A DNA stretch of 15,309 nt from JBEIJQ01 sp040380145 (GTDB lineage Bacteria > Bacteroidota > Bacteroidia > Chitinophagales > Saprospiraceae). The DNA is taken from positions 1-15,309 of the forward strand of contig JBEIJQ010000074.1 in NCBI GenBank assembly GCA_040380145.1, given 5' to 3'. A program made the translations under genes and the position numbers. Positions 1-8,666 of this stretch are shown one piece after another; within the stretch, counting starts at the first letter, position 1, and the number at the start of each line of letters is the position of its first letter. Under the pieces are notes generated by a model that searched no databases, was not told the DNA's origin, and was given only the letters and a program-made list of their open reading frames with translations.

Positions 1-130
1 CATGAAGGAATCCAATGTGTACGACAGAAGGATTTCGGATTATATGAAAAACCCCCTCGACGCGCTTTTCGAATCCGAAAATATCCACATGGGCATTTTC
101 AATCTGGAGCAGCAGTCTTGGCAGCATTGA
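1..130 (+). CDS. C-terminal fragment of an unidentified protein (cut by window edge)
   Basis: An open frame runs from the window edge to a TGA at 128-130. An ATG at 2-4 is in frame, giving 42 residues (KESNVYDRRISDYM... ending LEQQSWQH). A strong terminator follows 28 bp later, which supports this being the true end of a + strand gene. The ATG at the edge may be only an internal methionine, so the real start is probably outside the window. The fragment is mixed acidic and aromatic, has no membrane segment and no motif I recognise. No function is proposed. Confidence 0.55.
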   Translation, partial: MKESNVYDRRISDYMKNPLDALFESENIHMGIFNLEQQSWQH

Positions 131-158
131 TGTTTTTCTGATGGTTTTGAAAAAATAC

Positions 159-194
159 AACCGCCCCAAACGATTTCGTTTTGGGCGGTTTTTT
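159..194. terminator. Rho-independent terminator, probably bidirectional
   Basis: The arms are 159-172 and 177-190, a 14-bp GC-rich stem with one mismatch (C167 opposite T182) and the 4-nt loop ATTT. On the + strand the stem runs into a T tract ending at 194. On the - strand it is followed by a T-rich stretch (complement of 150-157). It lies between the end of the left-edge gene and the end of the convergent tsaD, so it can serve both. Confidence 0.85.
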
Positions 195-218
195 ATTGTC
201 TTCCAAGCGTTTTTTTCC

Positions 219-1223
219 TCACGGTGAGGTCAAGGCCCAGTGCGGCTCTGCTGTCACTTCTTGGTCGGCGTAAAGGCCGGCCTGCCATTTGAAATGACCG
301 GCCATGGCGACCATGGCGGCGTTGTCGGTGCAGTGCTCCGGGCGCGGCACATAGCATTGCCAGCCGTGTTTTTCGGCGAGCGCGGTCAGTCCGCTCCGAA
401 GGCCCGAATTGGCCGAAACGCCCCCGGCCAGGGCCAAATCCCGGATGTCGGTCTGCAGGGCCGCTTTTTCCAACTTGTTCAGCAAAATGCTGACGATGCG
501 CTCCTGAACGGAGGCGCAGATGTCAGAGAGATTTTCCTGTACGAAGGCTGGATTTTCCCGCATGTTTTTTTCCAAAAACCGCAAGATGTTGGTTTTCAGT
601 CCGCTGAAACTGAAATCCAAATGCGGGATCGCTGGTTCGGGGAAAGCGAACCGGGGCGTTCCCTGTCGCGCCAATCGGTCTATGATCGGCCCGGCGGGAT
701 AGTCCAGTCCGAGCAGTTTGCCTGTTTTGTCGAAGGCTTCACCGGCTGCATCGTCGATGGTTTTGCCCAAGATGGTCATAGAAATGGGGGAGTCGATTCT
801 GACTATCTGGGTGTGGCCACCCGCCACGGTGAGGCACAAAAAAGGAAAGGACGGTTTTTTTTCTTCCAGAAAATGTGCCAAGATGTGCGCTTGGATGTGG
901 TGGACTTCGACGATAGGGATGCCGAGCGCAAGGCCCAACCCTTTGGCAAACGAAACGCCCACGTGCAACGAACCGGGCAGTCCCGGCCCCCGCGTAAAGG
1001 CAATGGCACGCAAATCGTTTTTGCCGCATCCGGCTCGGCGCAGCGCTTCGTCCACGACAGGCACGATGTTTGAAAGATGCGCACGGGAGGCGGCTTCCGG
1101 AACCACCCCGCCCCACCGCCGATGCATTTCCTGTGTGGCGACTACGTTCGACAACAAGCGGCCCTCGGCGTCCATTACGGCGGCGGATGTGTCGTCACAT
1201 GAAGATTCGATGGCCAGTAGCAT
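219..1223 (-). CDS. tsaD: tRNA N6-threonylcarbamoyladenosine (t6A37) transferase subunit TsaD
   Basis: TsaD transfers the threonylcarbamoyl group from threonylcarbamoyl-AMP to A37 of ANN-decoding tRNAs, working in the cytoplasm with TsaB and TsaE. The 334-residue product spans the whole family: N-terminal AIESSCDDTSAAV (ASKHA nucleotide-binding fold), TRGPGLPGSLHVG around residue 80, metal-binding HIQAH with His109 and His113, LTVAGGHTQI (131-140), LALAGGVSANSGLR (263-276) and metal ligand Asp300 in CTDNAAM. These positions nearly match E. coli TsaD (His111, His115, Asp300). I chose the ATG at 1221-1223, which gives MLLAIESSCDD. An in-frame TTG at 1233-1235 would add four residues but is less likely. 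The gene diverges from tamB, a neighbourhood I recall from other Bacteroidota. No tsaB or tsaE is in the window. Identification is secure. Confidence 0.97.
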   Translation of the reverse strand: MLLAIESSCDDTSAAVMDAEGRLLSNVVATQEMHRRWGGVVPEAASRAHLSNIVPVVDEALRRAGCGKNDLRAIAFTRGPGLPGSLHVGVSFAKGLGLALGIPIVEVHHIQAHILAHFLEEKKPSFPFLCLTVAGGHTQIVRIDSPISMTILGKTIDDAAGEAFDKTGKLLGLDYPAGPIIDRLARQGTPRFAFPEPAIPHLDFSFSGLKTNILRFLEKNMRENPAFVQENLSDICASVQERIVSILLNKLEKAALQTDIRDLALAGGVSANSGLRSGLTALAEKHGWQCYVPRPEHCTDNAAMVAMAGHFKWQAGLYADQEVTAEPHWALTSP

Positions 1224-1281
1224 GGTCGTGAGCAAAAGTGGGAGTGGGAGCGTTATACGAAAAGGCGCGTCAACAAATCGC

Positions 1282-1289
1282 TATATTTG
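1282..1289 (+). promoter_or_regulatory. Bacteroidota-type -7 promoter element for tamB
   Basis: TATATTTG is an exact match to the TAnnTTTG consensus of the primary sigma factor in Bacteroidota. It ends 14 nt before the ATG at 1304, the short spacing typical of this phylum. I see no good -33 TTG-type element at the expected distance. The placement argues that the frame upstream of 1304 (from a GTG at 1238) is not translated. Confidence 0.6.
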
Positions 1290-1303
1290 CACAAATTAAC
1301 GGA

Positions 1304-4300
1304 ATGGCCAAGTTTTTCCAGCCAAAAAAGAAAAAAGAAACGCCCGCGCCCAAGCGGTTGTTTCTTCGCGCGCTGGGCCAAACGTTCCGCTGGCTGGCCC
1401 GGATATTGATCCTGCTGCTGCTGGAGTCCGCTTGGTTTTTGATCCAATTGCCGGCGGTCCAGAATTTTTTGGTGCGAAAAGTTTCTGCCTACTTGTCGAA
1501 AGAACTCCACACCACGGTGCGTTTGGACCGCGTGGACATCGATTTTTTCGATCGGGTCGAACTGGCCGGTCTATACATCGAGGATCTAGACGGCGATACA
1601 CTGCTGTCGGCCCGTTATTGCCGGGCGGACATCGAACTGTTTTCGCTGTTCGACCAACGGTTGCAGGTGGAGGGGATCGAGTTGGAATCCCCTGTTTTCC
1701 ATTATCGCAGAAAGGCCGGCAGGACGGACTACAACCTGCAGTTTTTGGTGGATTTTTTTTCGTCGCCCCCGCCCGTGGGGCCCGAGGAGCCCTCGCGCCC
1801 GTTTTTTTTCAGCCTCAAGCAACTGTCTTTCACATCACTCGATTTTTGGTGGGAGGATCGCTTGGAAGGCAAAGACAACCGTTTTCGAATCGGCAGGGGG
1901 GATATTCGGATATCTTCTATGGACTTGGAGCGCCAACAATTGGCGATTTCCTCGATCGTTTTGCGGGACGCGGATATCCGCATGGCAGATGGAGCGGCCG
2001 ACGAAGCGCTGCGGGCCACTTTGCCGCAGGCATCCCCTTCTTCGGATTCGACGGCGGGAGCGACCGTGGACACTGCGCTCGTCCGCCCGTCTTTTTCCAT
2101 TGCCTCTTTCGTGCTGGAAAACGCCCGATTCGTGTACGACTCCGGGGCTCGATTGTCTGCCAAGCCGGAAGGCATGGATTTTCGGCACCTCGATTTGTCG
2201 AATGTTCAACTGCGCATCGACGGATTGTTGTTGAACGACACGGTGTCGCGGGTGCGCTTGGGCCATTTGTCGCTGCGCGACCACAGCGGATTTGAACTGA
2301 CCGATTTCCGCGCCAACGTGGAACTGCTCCCCGATAAGCTCACCCTCGGCGGATTGCGCGTGGAAACACCCAAGAGCCTCTTGCAGGATTCCATCGTGGT
2401 GGATTTCGGGCAACTGTCGGATTTGGCCGAATTCAACGAAAAGGTGTACATCCGTCAGTGGGTCGGAGAAAGCCGGCTGCATGTGGGCGATGTATTTCGT
2501 TTCGCGCCGGCGCTGCGAGAAAACCGTTTTCTGCGCGAAAACGCCCATCGGGACATATTTTTGAGCGGTACGACGTCGCTGTCGAAGGAGTCCGTCAAAT
2601 CGAAGTTCGATATTCGCTTGATCGGCGGAATTTTCCTGCGTGGCCGCTTGGTGCTGCACGGCTTGGACAAAAAAGGCAGCGAGTTGCTGGACTTGGACTT
2701 TGAGGAGTTGCGGGCTGGCACACAGACCCTGCAGTCGATTTTGGGCCCCAAGATCATTTCTCCGCAGATGCTGCGGCTGGGCAACATCCGTTTTGTGGGT
2801 AAAATCACGGGCAATCTTCGGAGCCGGTTGCTCACAGAGGCCAGCCGCATCGAAACGGATCTGGGAGAAGCCCGTTTTTCCAACTTGGAACTGAGCTATG
2901 CCTCCGGCTTCAAATTGGCCGATTACAAGGGAAAGGTGGAAGTCAGTTCGTTCCAACTGGGCAAGTTTTTGGACGATCCGAACTTTGGTCGGGTGACCCT
3001 GCGGGCTTCCATACAAAACGGCAAGGGGCTTGCTCCCGAAACCTTCCGGGCCGATATGGAGGCCTCGGTGGAGGCTTTCGGTTACAAAAACTATGAGTAC
3101 AGGGACATTTCCCTGGACGGTAAAATGGATGCCCGGTCGTTCGACGGCCAGCTGGTGTCCCAAGACTCCAACGCTCGGTTGGCTTTTCGGGGCACCATTT
3201 CGTTAGCGGATTCACTGCCCCGATTCAGCCTCGATGTTCGGGTGCAGCACCTCAACCTGAAAGCGCTCAACCTGAATCCCGCCATCGTCGATGTCCGGGG
3301 GCAAATGAGAGGGGCGCTTTCCGGCAACGATCCCGACAACCTGTCGGGCGAGATCCGGGCCGAGAATATTTTCGTGTACGACGGCAAAACGCCTTTTGAA
3401 CTCGGTTCGGCCACTTTGAGCGCGCGGGAAGTGCCGTTGGTGGGCCGCATCGTATCGTTTCAGTCGGATTCGGTGACGCTGACGCTGTCGGGGCGATTCC
3501 GGACGGCCCGGCTGCCCGCCGCCATGCAGCGCTTGGCCGTTCAGCGGTTCGGCGACTTTGCCCGTCGACTCGGGATCGTGCCCCCGCCAGATGCCGGTCC
3601 GGAGGTCGAGGACCAGACCATCGAACTGTACGCCAAGATCACCGATGCCGGTCCGTTGACCCGCTTCGTCCATCCCGACTTGAAGCGTCTGGCCGGCGTG
3701 GAGGTCCGGGCGACCTATGATCGGAGCACCGATTTTTACCGCTTGGAGGGACATTTGGACAAATTGCTTTTTGGACAGGTGGCCGTGGACTCTGCCCAGC
3801 TCGAAGCCCAATTGGTGGGTGCGGGTCTGACCCAAATGCTTCGGGCCAAATCCGTGCGCGTGGGCGATGGCCTTGTGGTGCCCGCGCCCCGCTTGGATGC
3901 CACCCTGCAGCGCGATACGGTCGTTTTTTCGCTTTCCACCGGTTCCCTGCTCAAGCAGATGTCGCCCTTTGCTTTGGGCGGGAAAATGTTCTTGGGCCCC
4001 GACAACCTGATCCTGAAATTGCACGAGTTGGACACGATGGGGGCGTTCGCTTTTTTAGGAAAAAAATGGCGCGTCAATCCCGACAATGCCGTCCGAATCT
4101 GGAAAAAGCACTTCAATATCGAAAACCTGCGCCTCCACTGCGGCGAAGAAGCGTTCTCCCTGCAGGATTTCGGCGAATCCGGACTGAGCCTGTCGCTCGA
4201 AAAAATGTCGGTCAAATGGTTGACTTCATTTGTCAACACCGATGTCTTCCGGCTCGACGGCAAATTGGGCGGCGAGATCGGGGTGATCAACCTCGACCTG

Positions 4301-6343
4301 ATGTCGAACTTTTTTGCCAATGTCCGGATCGACAGTTTCCATGTCAACGGTGACGATTGGGGTTATGCGCGCGTGTTGGCCAGGATGCCCGATCCGGAAT
4401 CGTTCGTGGAGCTCAAACAATTCGAGATCGTATCCCCCACCCGGGGAACGATCCGCCTCCGAGACGACAAGCGGCTTTTGGCCCATTTCGACGACGAGCC
4501 CATCTTCAATTATTTTTCGCTGTCGCAAAAAAACAAGCGCTTCAATGCCAAACACGAGTTTGCCGTGGCCTTGGATCTGAAGAATGTTTCGCCGGAAATC
4601 CTCGAATATGTGCTGGACAAAGAAATAGAAAATACCATCGGCAAGGTCAGTGCCGACAATGTGGCCATTTACGGAGAATTGAAAGATCCTCAATTCGAAG
4701 GATCGCTCCGGCTGTCGGAAGCGCGCACCACCATCAGGATCCTCAATGCCACCTATTTTGTGGACGAGCTGATCTGTACGCTCAAAAAAGACGGTTTTTA
4801 CATCACGCAGCAATTGTTGCGCGATGCAGAGGGAGGGCATATCGAAGCGAACGGCTCGATCAATTTCAAGCGTTTCAACGATTTCAGCATCGACATGGTG
4901 GCGGAGTTTTTGTCGCAGCCGCGTACCGAGTTCCAACGGATGCGGTTCAAAGACCAGGTGTGGGCCAATAAAATCCTCGTGATGAACACCGATCGGGATC
5001 CGAACGGGGCCTTGTACGGAAAGGCTTACGCCAAAGCCGCCTACCTGCATTTTTCGGGTCCTTTCAAAAATATCAATCTGAAAGTCAACGGTACCACGGC
5101 CTCGGGTACGCAATTGTCCATTCCCGTCGGCGGAACGAACACGGCCTCGGCGGTGAACTTCGTCCGATTTGTGGACAAAAAAAAGATGGGTAGGGCAGGG
5201 CCGATGCGGGGCGTCAATGTCCGGGGGCTGAATCTGGAAATGGACATCAACGTGACCCCGGAGGCGGAGGCCAGCATCATCCTCAACGAGAGCACTGGGG
5301 ATGTGATACGCGGTCAGGGAAGTGGTGCCCTCAATATCCAGTACAATACCGCCACGAACGACTTCAAGCTGTTCGGCGACTACACCGTGACGCAGGGCAA
5401 ATACCTCTTCACGCTGAGCTATCTCAACGTGCTCAACAAACAGTTCACGATCCTGCCGGGAGGGACCGTGCGCTGGAGTGGAGATCCGTTCAACGCCGAA
5501 ATTGACTTAAAAGCCAAGTACGACAACCTGTCGGCCATTGTGTACGATCTGATCTCCAACGACATCCAGACCGAATCCAACGATGTGAAGCGCGAGGCCC
5601 GCAAGCCGACGGACGTTTCCCTTACGATGGACCTGACGGGCGCGCTTTTTCAACCCGAAATCGCCTTCAACATCGCGGTGCCACGGGTGACCCCTCAGCT
5701 CCGCTCTTATTTGGACGCTCGTTTGCGCACGATCAAGGAAGACAAGAACGCCCTCAACCAGCAAGTATTTGGCCTGCTGATGATGCGCCGTTTTTTGCCC
5801 GAGCGGGATCCCGGCCAAGCCGCCGGAAACGGCTTCGAAAGTTCCGGGATCCTGACCGGCGTAAACACGATCGGCGAAATGCTCACCAGCCAATTGTCGC
5901 GCTATGTGACCGATGCCCTGCAGGAAGTGCTCGCCGACGGTCGTGGCCTGTCTTCGATCGACTTCAACGTCAACTTCAACCTCACCAACGATCTCGTGGA
6001 TCCCACGCTCAACCAAAATCAGTACGGCTCCACGATGGGCGCCGGCGTGCGCACGGGCCTGTTCGACGACAAGATCTTCGTGCGGGTGGGGGCCAACCTC
6101 GACGTGGGCGCCGGCTACACTGCTGATCCCACCACCACCCAGACCGGTTCTTTCGTGGGCGGTGACTTCCTCGTAGAGTTCCTCCTCTCTGATGACGGCC
6201 GTTTCCGCATCCGACTGTATTCCCGCGGCGAGAACAACATTCTCAACAACGACGTGTACCGCTTTGGGGGCGGGTTTTCGTTCCGACAGGAATTCGACGG
6301 CTTCGACGACTTCAAACAATGGTTCCGAAGAAAAAACAAGTGA
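1304..6343 (+). CDS. tamB: TamB-family inner-membrane translocation/assembly protein
   Basis: TamB-like proteins are anchored in the inner membrane and span the periplasm as a long hydrophobic beta-groove, linked to outer-membrane protein insertion and lipid transport. The product has 1679 residues, longer than E. coli TamB (about 1260) but within what I expect for Bacteroidota. It starts with a basic segment (KKKK, residues 8-11) and one hydrophobic anchor at about 31-48. An AsmA-like start follows (HTTVRLDRVDIDFF, then LAGLYIEDLDGDTLL), then long repetitive beta-rich sequence. The last 400 or so residues form the conserved TamB C-terminal domain (DUF490), with GSGALNIQYNT, FTLSYLNVLNKQFTI, VFGLLMMRRFLPE and a C-terminus rich in beta-barrel-like strands (RFRIRLYSRGENN). 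The ATG at 1304 was chosen because the promoter element lies just upstream; a GTG at 1238 would add 22 residues. No tamA-like barrel gene is adjacent. The next gene follows after 32 bp and may be cotranscribed. Confidence 0.93.
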   Translation: MAKFFQPKKKKETPAPKRLFLRALGQTFRWLARILILLLLESAWFLIQLPAVQNFLVRKVSAYLSKELHTTVRLDRVDIDFFDRVELAGLYIEDLDGDTLLSARYCRADIELFSLFDQRLQVEGIELESPVFHYRRKAGRTDYNLQFLVDFFSSPPPVGPEEPSRPFFFSLKQLSFTSLDFWWEDRLEGKDNRFRIGRGDIRISSMDLERQQLAISSIVLRDADIRMADGAADEALRATLPQASPSSDSTAGATVDTALVRPSFSIASFVLENARFVYDSGARLSAKPEGMDFRHLDLSNVQLRIDGLLLNDTVSRVRLGHLSLRDHSGFELTDFRANVELLPDKLTLGGLRVETPKSLLQDSIVVDFGQLSDLAEFNEKVYIRQWVGESRLHVGDVFRFAPALRENRFLRENAHRDIFLSGTTSLSKESVKSKFDIRLIGGIFLRGRLVLHGLDKKGSELLDLDFEELRAGTQTLQSILGPKIISPQMLRLGNIRFVGKITGNLRSRLLTEASRIETDLGEARFSNLELSYASGFKLADYKGKVEVSSFQLGKFLDDPNFGRVTLRASIQNGKGLAPETFRADMEASVEAFGYKNYEYRDISLDGKMDARSFDGQLVSQDSNARLAFRGTISLADSLPRFSLDVRVQHLNLKALNLNPAIVDVRGQMRGALSGNDPDNLSGEIRAENIFVYDGKTPFELGSATLSAREVPLVGRIVSFQSDSVTLTLSGRFRTARLPAAMQRLAVQRFGDFARRLGIVPPPDAGPEVEDQTIELYAKITDAGPLTRFVHPDLKRLAGVEVRATYDRSTDFYRLEGHLDKLLFGQVAVDSAQLEAQLVGAGLTQMLRAKSVRVGDGLVVPAPRLDATLQRDTVVFSLSTGSLLKQMSPFALGGKMFLGPDNLILKLHELDTMGAFAFLGKKWRVNPDNAVRIWKKHFNIENLRLHCGEEAFSLQDFGESGLSLSLEKMSVKWLTSFVNTDVFRLDGKLGGEIGVINLDLMSNFFANVRIDSFHVNGDDWGYARVLARMPDPESFVELKQFEIVSPTRGTIRLRDDKRLLAHFDDEPIFNYFSLSQKNKRFNAKHEFAVALDLKNVSPEILEYVLDKEIENTIGKVSADNVAIYGELKDPQFEGSLRLSEARTTIRILNATYFVDELICTLKKDGFYITQQLLRDAEGGHIEANGSINFKRFNDFSIDMVAEFLSQPRTEFQRMRFKDQVWANKILVMNTDRDPNGALYGKAYAKAAYLHFSGPFKNINLKVNGTTASGTQLSIPVGGTNTASAVNFVRFVDKKKMGRAGPMRGVNVRGLNLEMDINVTPEAEASIILNESTGDVIRGQGSGALNIQYNTATNDFKLFGDYTVTQGKYLFTLSYLNVLNKQFTILPGGTVRWSGDPFNAEIDLKAKYDNLSAIVYDLISNDIQTESNDVKREARKPTDVSLTMDLTGALFQPEIAFNIAVPRVTPQLRSYLDARLRTIKEDKNALNQQVFGLLMMRRFLPERDPGQAAGNGFESSGILTGVNTIGEMLTSQLSRYVTDALQEVLADGRGLSSIDFNVNFNLTNDLVDPTLNQNQYGSTMGAGVRTGLFDDKIFVRVGANLDVGAGYTADPTTTQTGSFVGGDFLVEFLLSDDGRFRIRLYSRGENNILNNDVYRFGGGFSFRQEFDGFDDFKQWFRRKNK

Positions 6344-6375
6344 TCTGCTGACCAACCACCCATTTTTCCCCTCTT

Positions 6376-6909
6376 ATGGACATCCGCTACCCGATCGGCC
6401 AATTTGTTTTTCCCCCGTCTGTGGACGCCCACCAACTGAATGCCTGGATCGACGAAATGGACGCCCTGCCCGATCAACTCCGGTCCATCGTCGAACCGCT
6501 TTCGGAAGAACGCCTAGACATCCCGTACCGGGCACATGGTTGGACCATCCGCCAAGTGGTCCACCATTTGGCGGATTCCCATTTGCACGCTTATGTGCGG
6601 GTGAAATTGGCCCTCACGGAAAACAATCCGACCGTTAAGCCTTATTTGGAGGACCTTTGGAACGAAACGCCCGAAGTGGCCGATTTTCCCGTGGGTTATT
6701 CTCTCGTGCTGCTGGATGCGCTGCACCACCGCTGGGTATCGCTGCTCCGCCGATTGGAGCCGGCCGATTTCCAACGCACTTTTTTCCATCCCGAACGCAA
6801 CGAGCGTCTTTCGCTGGCCTATATCACCGGCATGTACGCTTGGCACGGACGGCACCACCTGGGCCACATCGAATGGGGTGTCCAGGGCTCGGCGGCCCGC
6901 AAAGGGTAG
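6376..6909 (+). CDS. YfiT/BstA-like DinB-fold metal-dependent protein (putative hydrolase or thiol transferase)
   Basis: The 177-residue product matches the YfiT branch of the DinB/YfiT four-helix-bundle superfamily along its whole length. It opens with YPIGQF, as B. subtilis YfiT does with YPIGEY. It then has YRAHGWTIRQVVHHLADSH (51-69) and ends with YAWHGRHHLGHI (154-165). The expected metal ligands are one His of the HH pair at 63/64 plus His160 and His164, and all are present. Family members are annotated as putative metal-dependent hydrolases; some DinB proteins in Firmicutes act as bacillithiol S-transferases. The substrate here is unknown, and bacillithiol use is not shown by the sequence. 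The gene lies 32 bp after tamB with no visible promoter of its own, so it is probably cotranscribed. It converges on the carboxylase gene with 15 bp between the stops. Confidence 0.88.
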   Translation: MDIRYPIGQFVFPPSVDAHQLNAWIDEMDALPDQLRSIVEPLSEERLDIPYRAHGWTIRQVVHHLADSHLHAYVRVKLALTENNPTVKPYLEDLWNETPEVADFPVGYSLVLLDALHHRWVSLLRRLEPADFQRTFFHPERNERLSLAYITGMYAWHGRHHLGHIEWGVQGSAARKG

Positions 6910-6924
6910 GGGCACGGGCAGGCC

Positions 6925-8526
6925 CTACATCCGGAAAACCCCGTATGCTTCGGTTCCCTTGACCTCGTCGTTGTAGCAGGCGCAAAGGGCGAGCCCTAGA
7001 TGATTGCGCGTTTCTCGCGGGTCTATCACGCCGTCGTCCCACAGGTTGGAAGTGGCGAAATAGGCGTTGGATTCCTTTTTCACCTGTTCGACGAACATCT
7101 GTTTGAGCTGTTCGCCCTGCTCTTCGTCGTACGGCATACCCGATTTTTCGGCCGCATTCCGGCCGATGATCTCCATCACGCCGGCGAGTTGCTCAGCGCC
7201 CATAACGGCTATGTAGGAGTGGGGGTAGGAAAAAAGGAAGCGCGGCTGGTAGGCCCGACCGCACATCGCGTAGTTGCCCGCCCCGTACGAGGCGCCCACC
7301 ATCACGGTGATCGCCGGCACGCCGCTGTTGGACACTGCGTTGATCAGTTTCGCTCCGTTCTTGATGATGCCGCCTTCTTCGTACTTGCGGCCCACCATGA
7401 AGCCGGTGATGTTCTGCAAAAAAATCAGGGGCCGATTTTGCTTGTTGCACAATTGGATAAACTGTGCCCCTTTGTTGGCCGATTCCGAAAACAGCACGCC
7501 GTTGTTGGCCAAAATGCCCACGGTATAGCCGTGGATACGGGCAAAACCTGTCACGAGGGTGTTGCCATAATGCTCTTTGAACTCGGCGAACTCCGATCCG
7601 TCCACGATGCGGGCGATCAGCTCGCGGGCATCGTAGGGCACCCGCAGGTCTTCGGGCAGAATGCCCAGCAGCTCTTCCGGATCGTACAGGGGGGGCTTGG
7701 CTCCGCCCAGATCGGCAAAGGTCTTGGTCGCGGATTCGGGCAGGGATTCCACGATCTCGCGGGCCAATCGGATGGCGTCCCGCTCGTCGAGCGCCAGATA
7801 GTCCGATACCCCTGAAACCCGTGCGTGCATATCGGCCCCGCCGAGGGATTCCTCGTCGGTGATCTCGTTGGTGGCCATTTTCACGAGCGGCGGGCCGGCG
7901 AGGAACACTTTGGCCCGGTTTTTCACGAAAATGGCGTAGTCCGACATGCCGGGCACATAAGCGCCCCCGGCCGTGCTGTTGCCGAACACCACCGAAACGG
8001 TCGTCAGGCCCAGTTTAGAACGGCGTGTGATCTCGCGGAAACCTGCTCCGCCGAAATTGAAGATCTGCGCTTGTTCGGTGAGGTTCGCTCCTGCGGATTC
8101 CACGAGATTGATCACGGGAAGGCGGTTTTCCAGCGCGATCTCGTTGAAGCGGAAACCTTTTTGCAGGGTCGTGTAGTCCACCGCGCCGCCTTTTATCGTG
8201 GCCACGTTGGACGTGATCAGGCATAGTTTGCCCGACACCAGCCCGATACCGCCAATCAGCGTGCCGCCGACGTTGATGTCCGAACGGGTACAGCCCGCCA
8301 AGGGCATCAGTTCCATGAACGGCGAATCGGGGTCGAGCAGCAGCTCGATGCGCTCCCGTGCCAGCATTTTCCCCTCCGCTTTCGTGCGCTCGAGGTATTT
8401 GGCCTTGCCCTGGTCGAGGGCCTGGGCCATGCGGGCACGGTAATCTTCCAAAACGGCGCGCATGCGGACCTGGTTGTCGCGGAACTGCGGCGAAAGCGGA
8501 TTGATCTTCGAGCGGATGGGGCGCAT
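6925..8526 (-). CDS. Acyl-CoA carboxylase, carboxyltransferase (beta) subunit
   Basis: This subunit moves the carboxyl group from carboxybiotin to an acyl-CoA. The 533-residue product has both halves of the crotonase-like fold. The N-terminal half carries RTKAEGKMLARERIELLLD (47-65), ATIKGGAVD (109-117), LVESAGANL (141-149) and the CoA/oxyanion stretch FGNSTAGGAYVPGMSD (181-196). The C-terminal half carries NNGVLF (341-346), FLQNITGFMVG (369-379) and GASYGAGNYAMCGRAY (411-426). The ending WDDGVIDPRETRNHLGLAL...YGVFRM is that of the methylcrotonyl-CoA carboxylase beta group (LiuB/MCCB). The central segment SKLGLTTVSVVFGNSTAGG also resembles actinobacterial AccD2-type subunits. Methylcrotonyl-CoA (leucine breakdown) is a likely substrate, but propionyl- or another acyl-CoA is possible. 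The ATG at 8526 was preferred over one 21 codons upstream because a TAnnTTTG element lies inside that extension. No biotin carboxylase gene is nearby. Confidence 0.92.
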   Translation of the reverse strand: MRPIRSKINPLSPQFRDNQVRMRAVLEDYRARMAQALDQGKAKYLERTKAEGKMLARERIELLLDPDSPFMELMPLAGCTRSDINVGGTLIGGIGLVSGKLCLITSNVATIKGGAVDYTTLQKGFRFNEIALENRLPVINLVESAGANLTEQAQIFNFGGAGFREITRRSKLGLTTVSVVFGNSTAGGAYVPGMSDYAIFVKNRAKVFLAGPPLVKMATNEITDEESLGGADMHARVSGVSDYLALDERDAIRLAREIVESLPESATKTFADLGGAKPPLYDPEELLGILPEDLRVPYDARELIARIVDGSEFAEFKEHYGNTLVTGFARIHGYTVGILANNGVLFSESANKGAQFIQLCNKQNRPLIFLQNITGFMVGRKYEEGGIIKNGAKLINAVSNSGVPAITVMVGASYGAGNYAMCGRAYQPRFLFSYPHSYIAVMGAEQLAGVMEIIGRNAAEKSGMPYDEEQGEQLKQMFVEQVKKESNAYFATSNLWDDGVIDPRETRNHLGLALCACYNDEVKGTEAYGVFRM

Positions 8527-8543
8527 GGTCAACGGATTTTTTG

Positions 8544-8551
8544 CAAAGGTA
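8544..8551 (-). promoter_or_regulatory. Bacteroidota-type -7 promoter element for the carboxyltransferase gene
   Basis: Read on the - strand, this is TACCTTTG, an exact TAnnTTTG match 17 nt upstream of the ATG at 8526. It decides the start choice, because the longer frame would be translated through the promoter. A clear -33 element was not found. Confidence 0.6.
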
Positions 8552-8666
8552 AAAAGCGCCGTCCCCGCTTCTGCTTCCTCGACGGCCATTTCTTTTTTTC
8601 GCCAAAAAAAAATTTTAAGGAAAAAAAGTAAGAAATTTGGGCCTCTATATGTATCTAAAAAGGCTT

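Noticed and set aside
240..1073. A 277-codon open frame on the + strand inside tsaD
   Set aside because: It is antisense to a fully conserved tsaD and has no recognisable features.
1835..3163. A 442-codon open frame on the - strand inside tamB
   Set aside because: It is an antisense shadow of a gene with clear TamB features; its composition is His/Gln/Arg-rich and no domain is visible.
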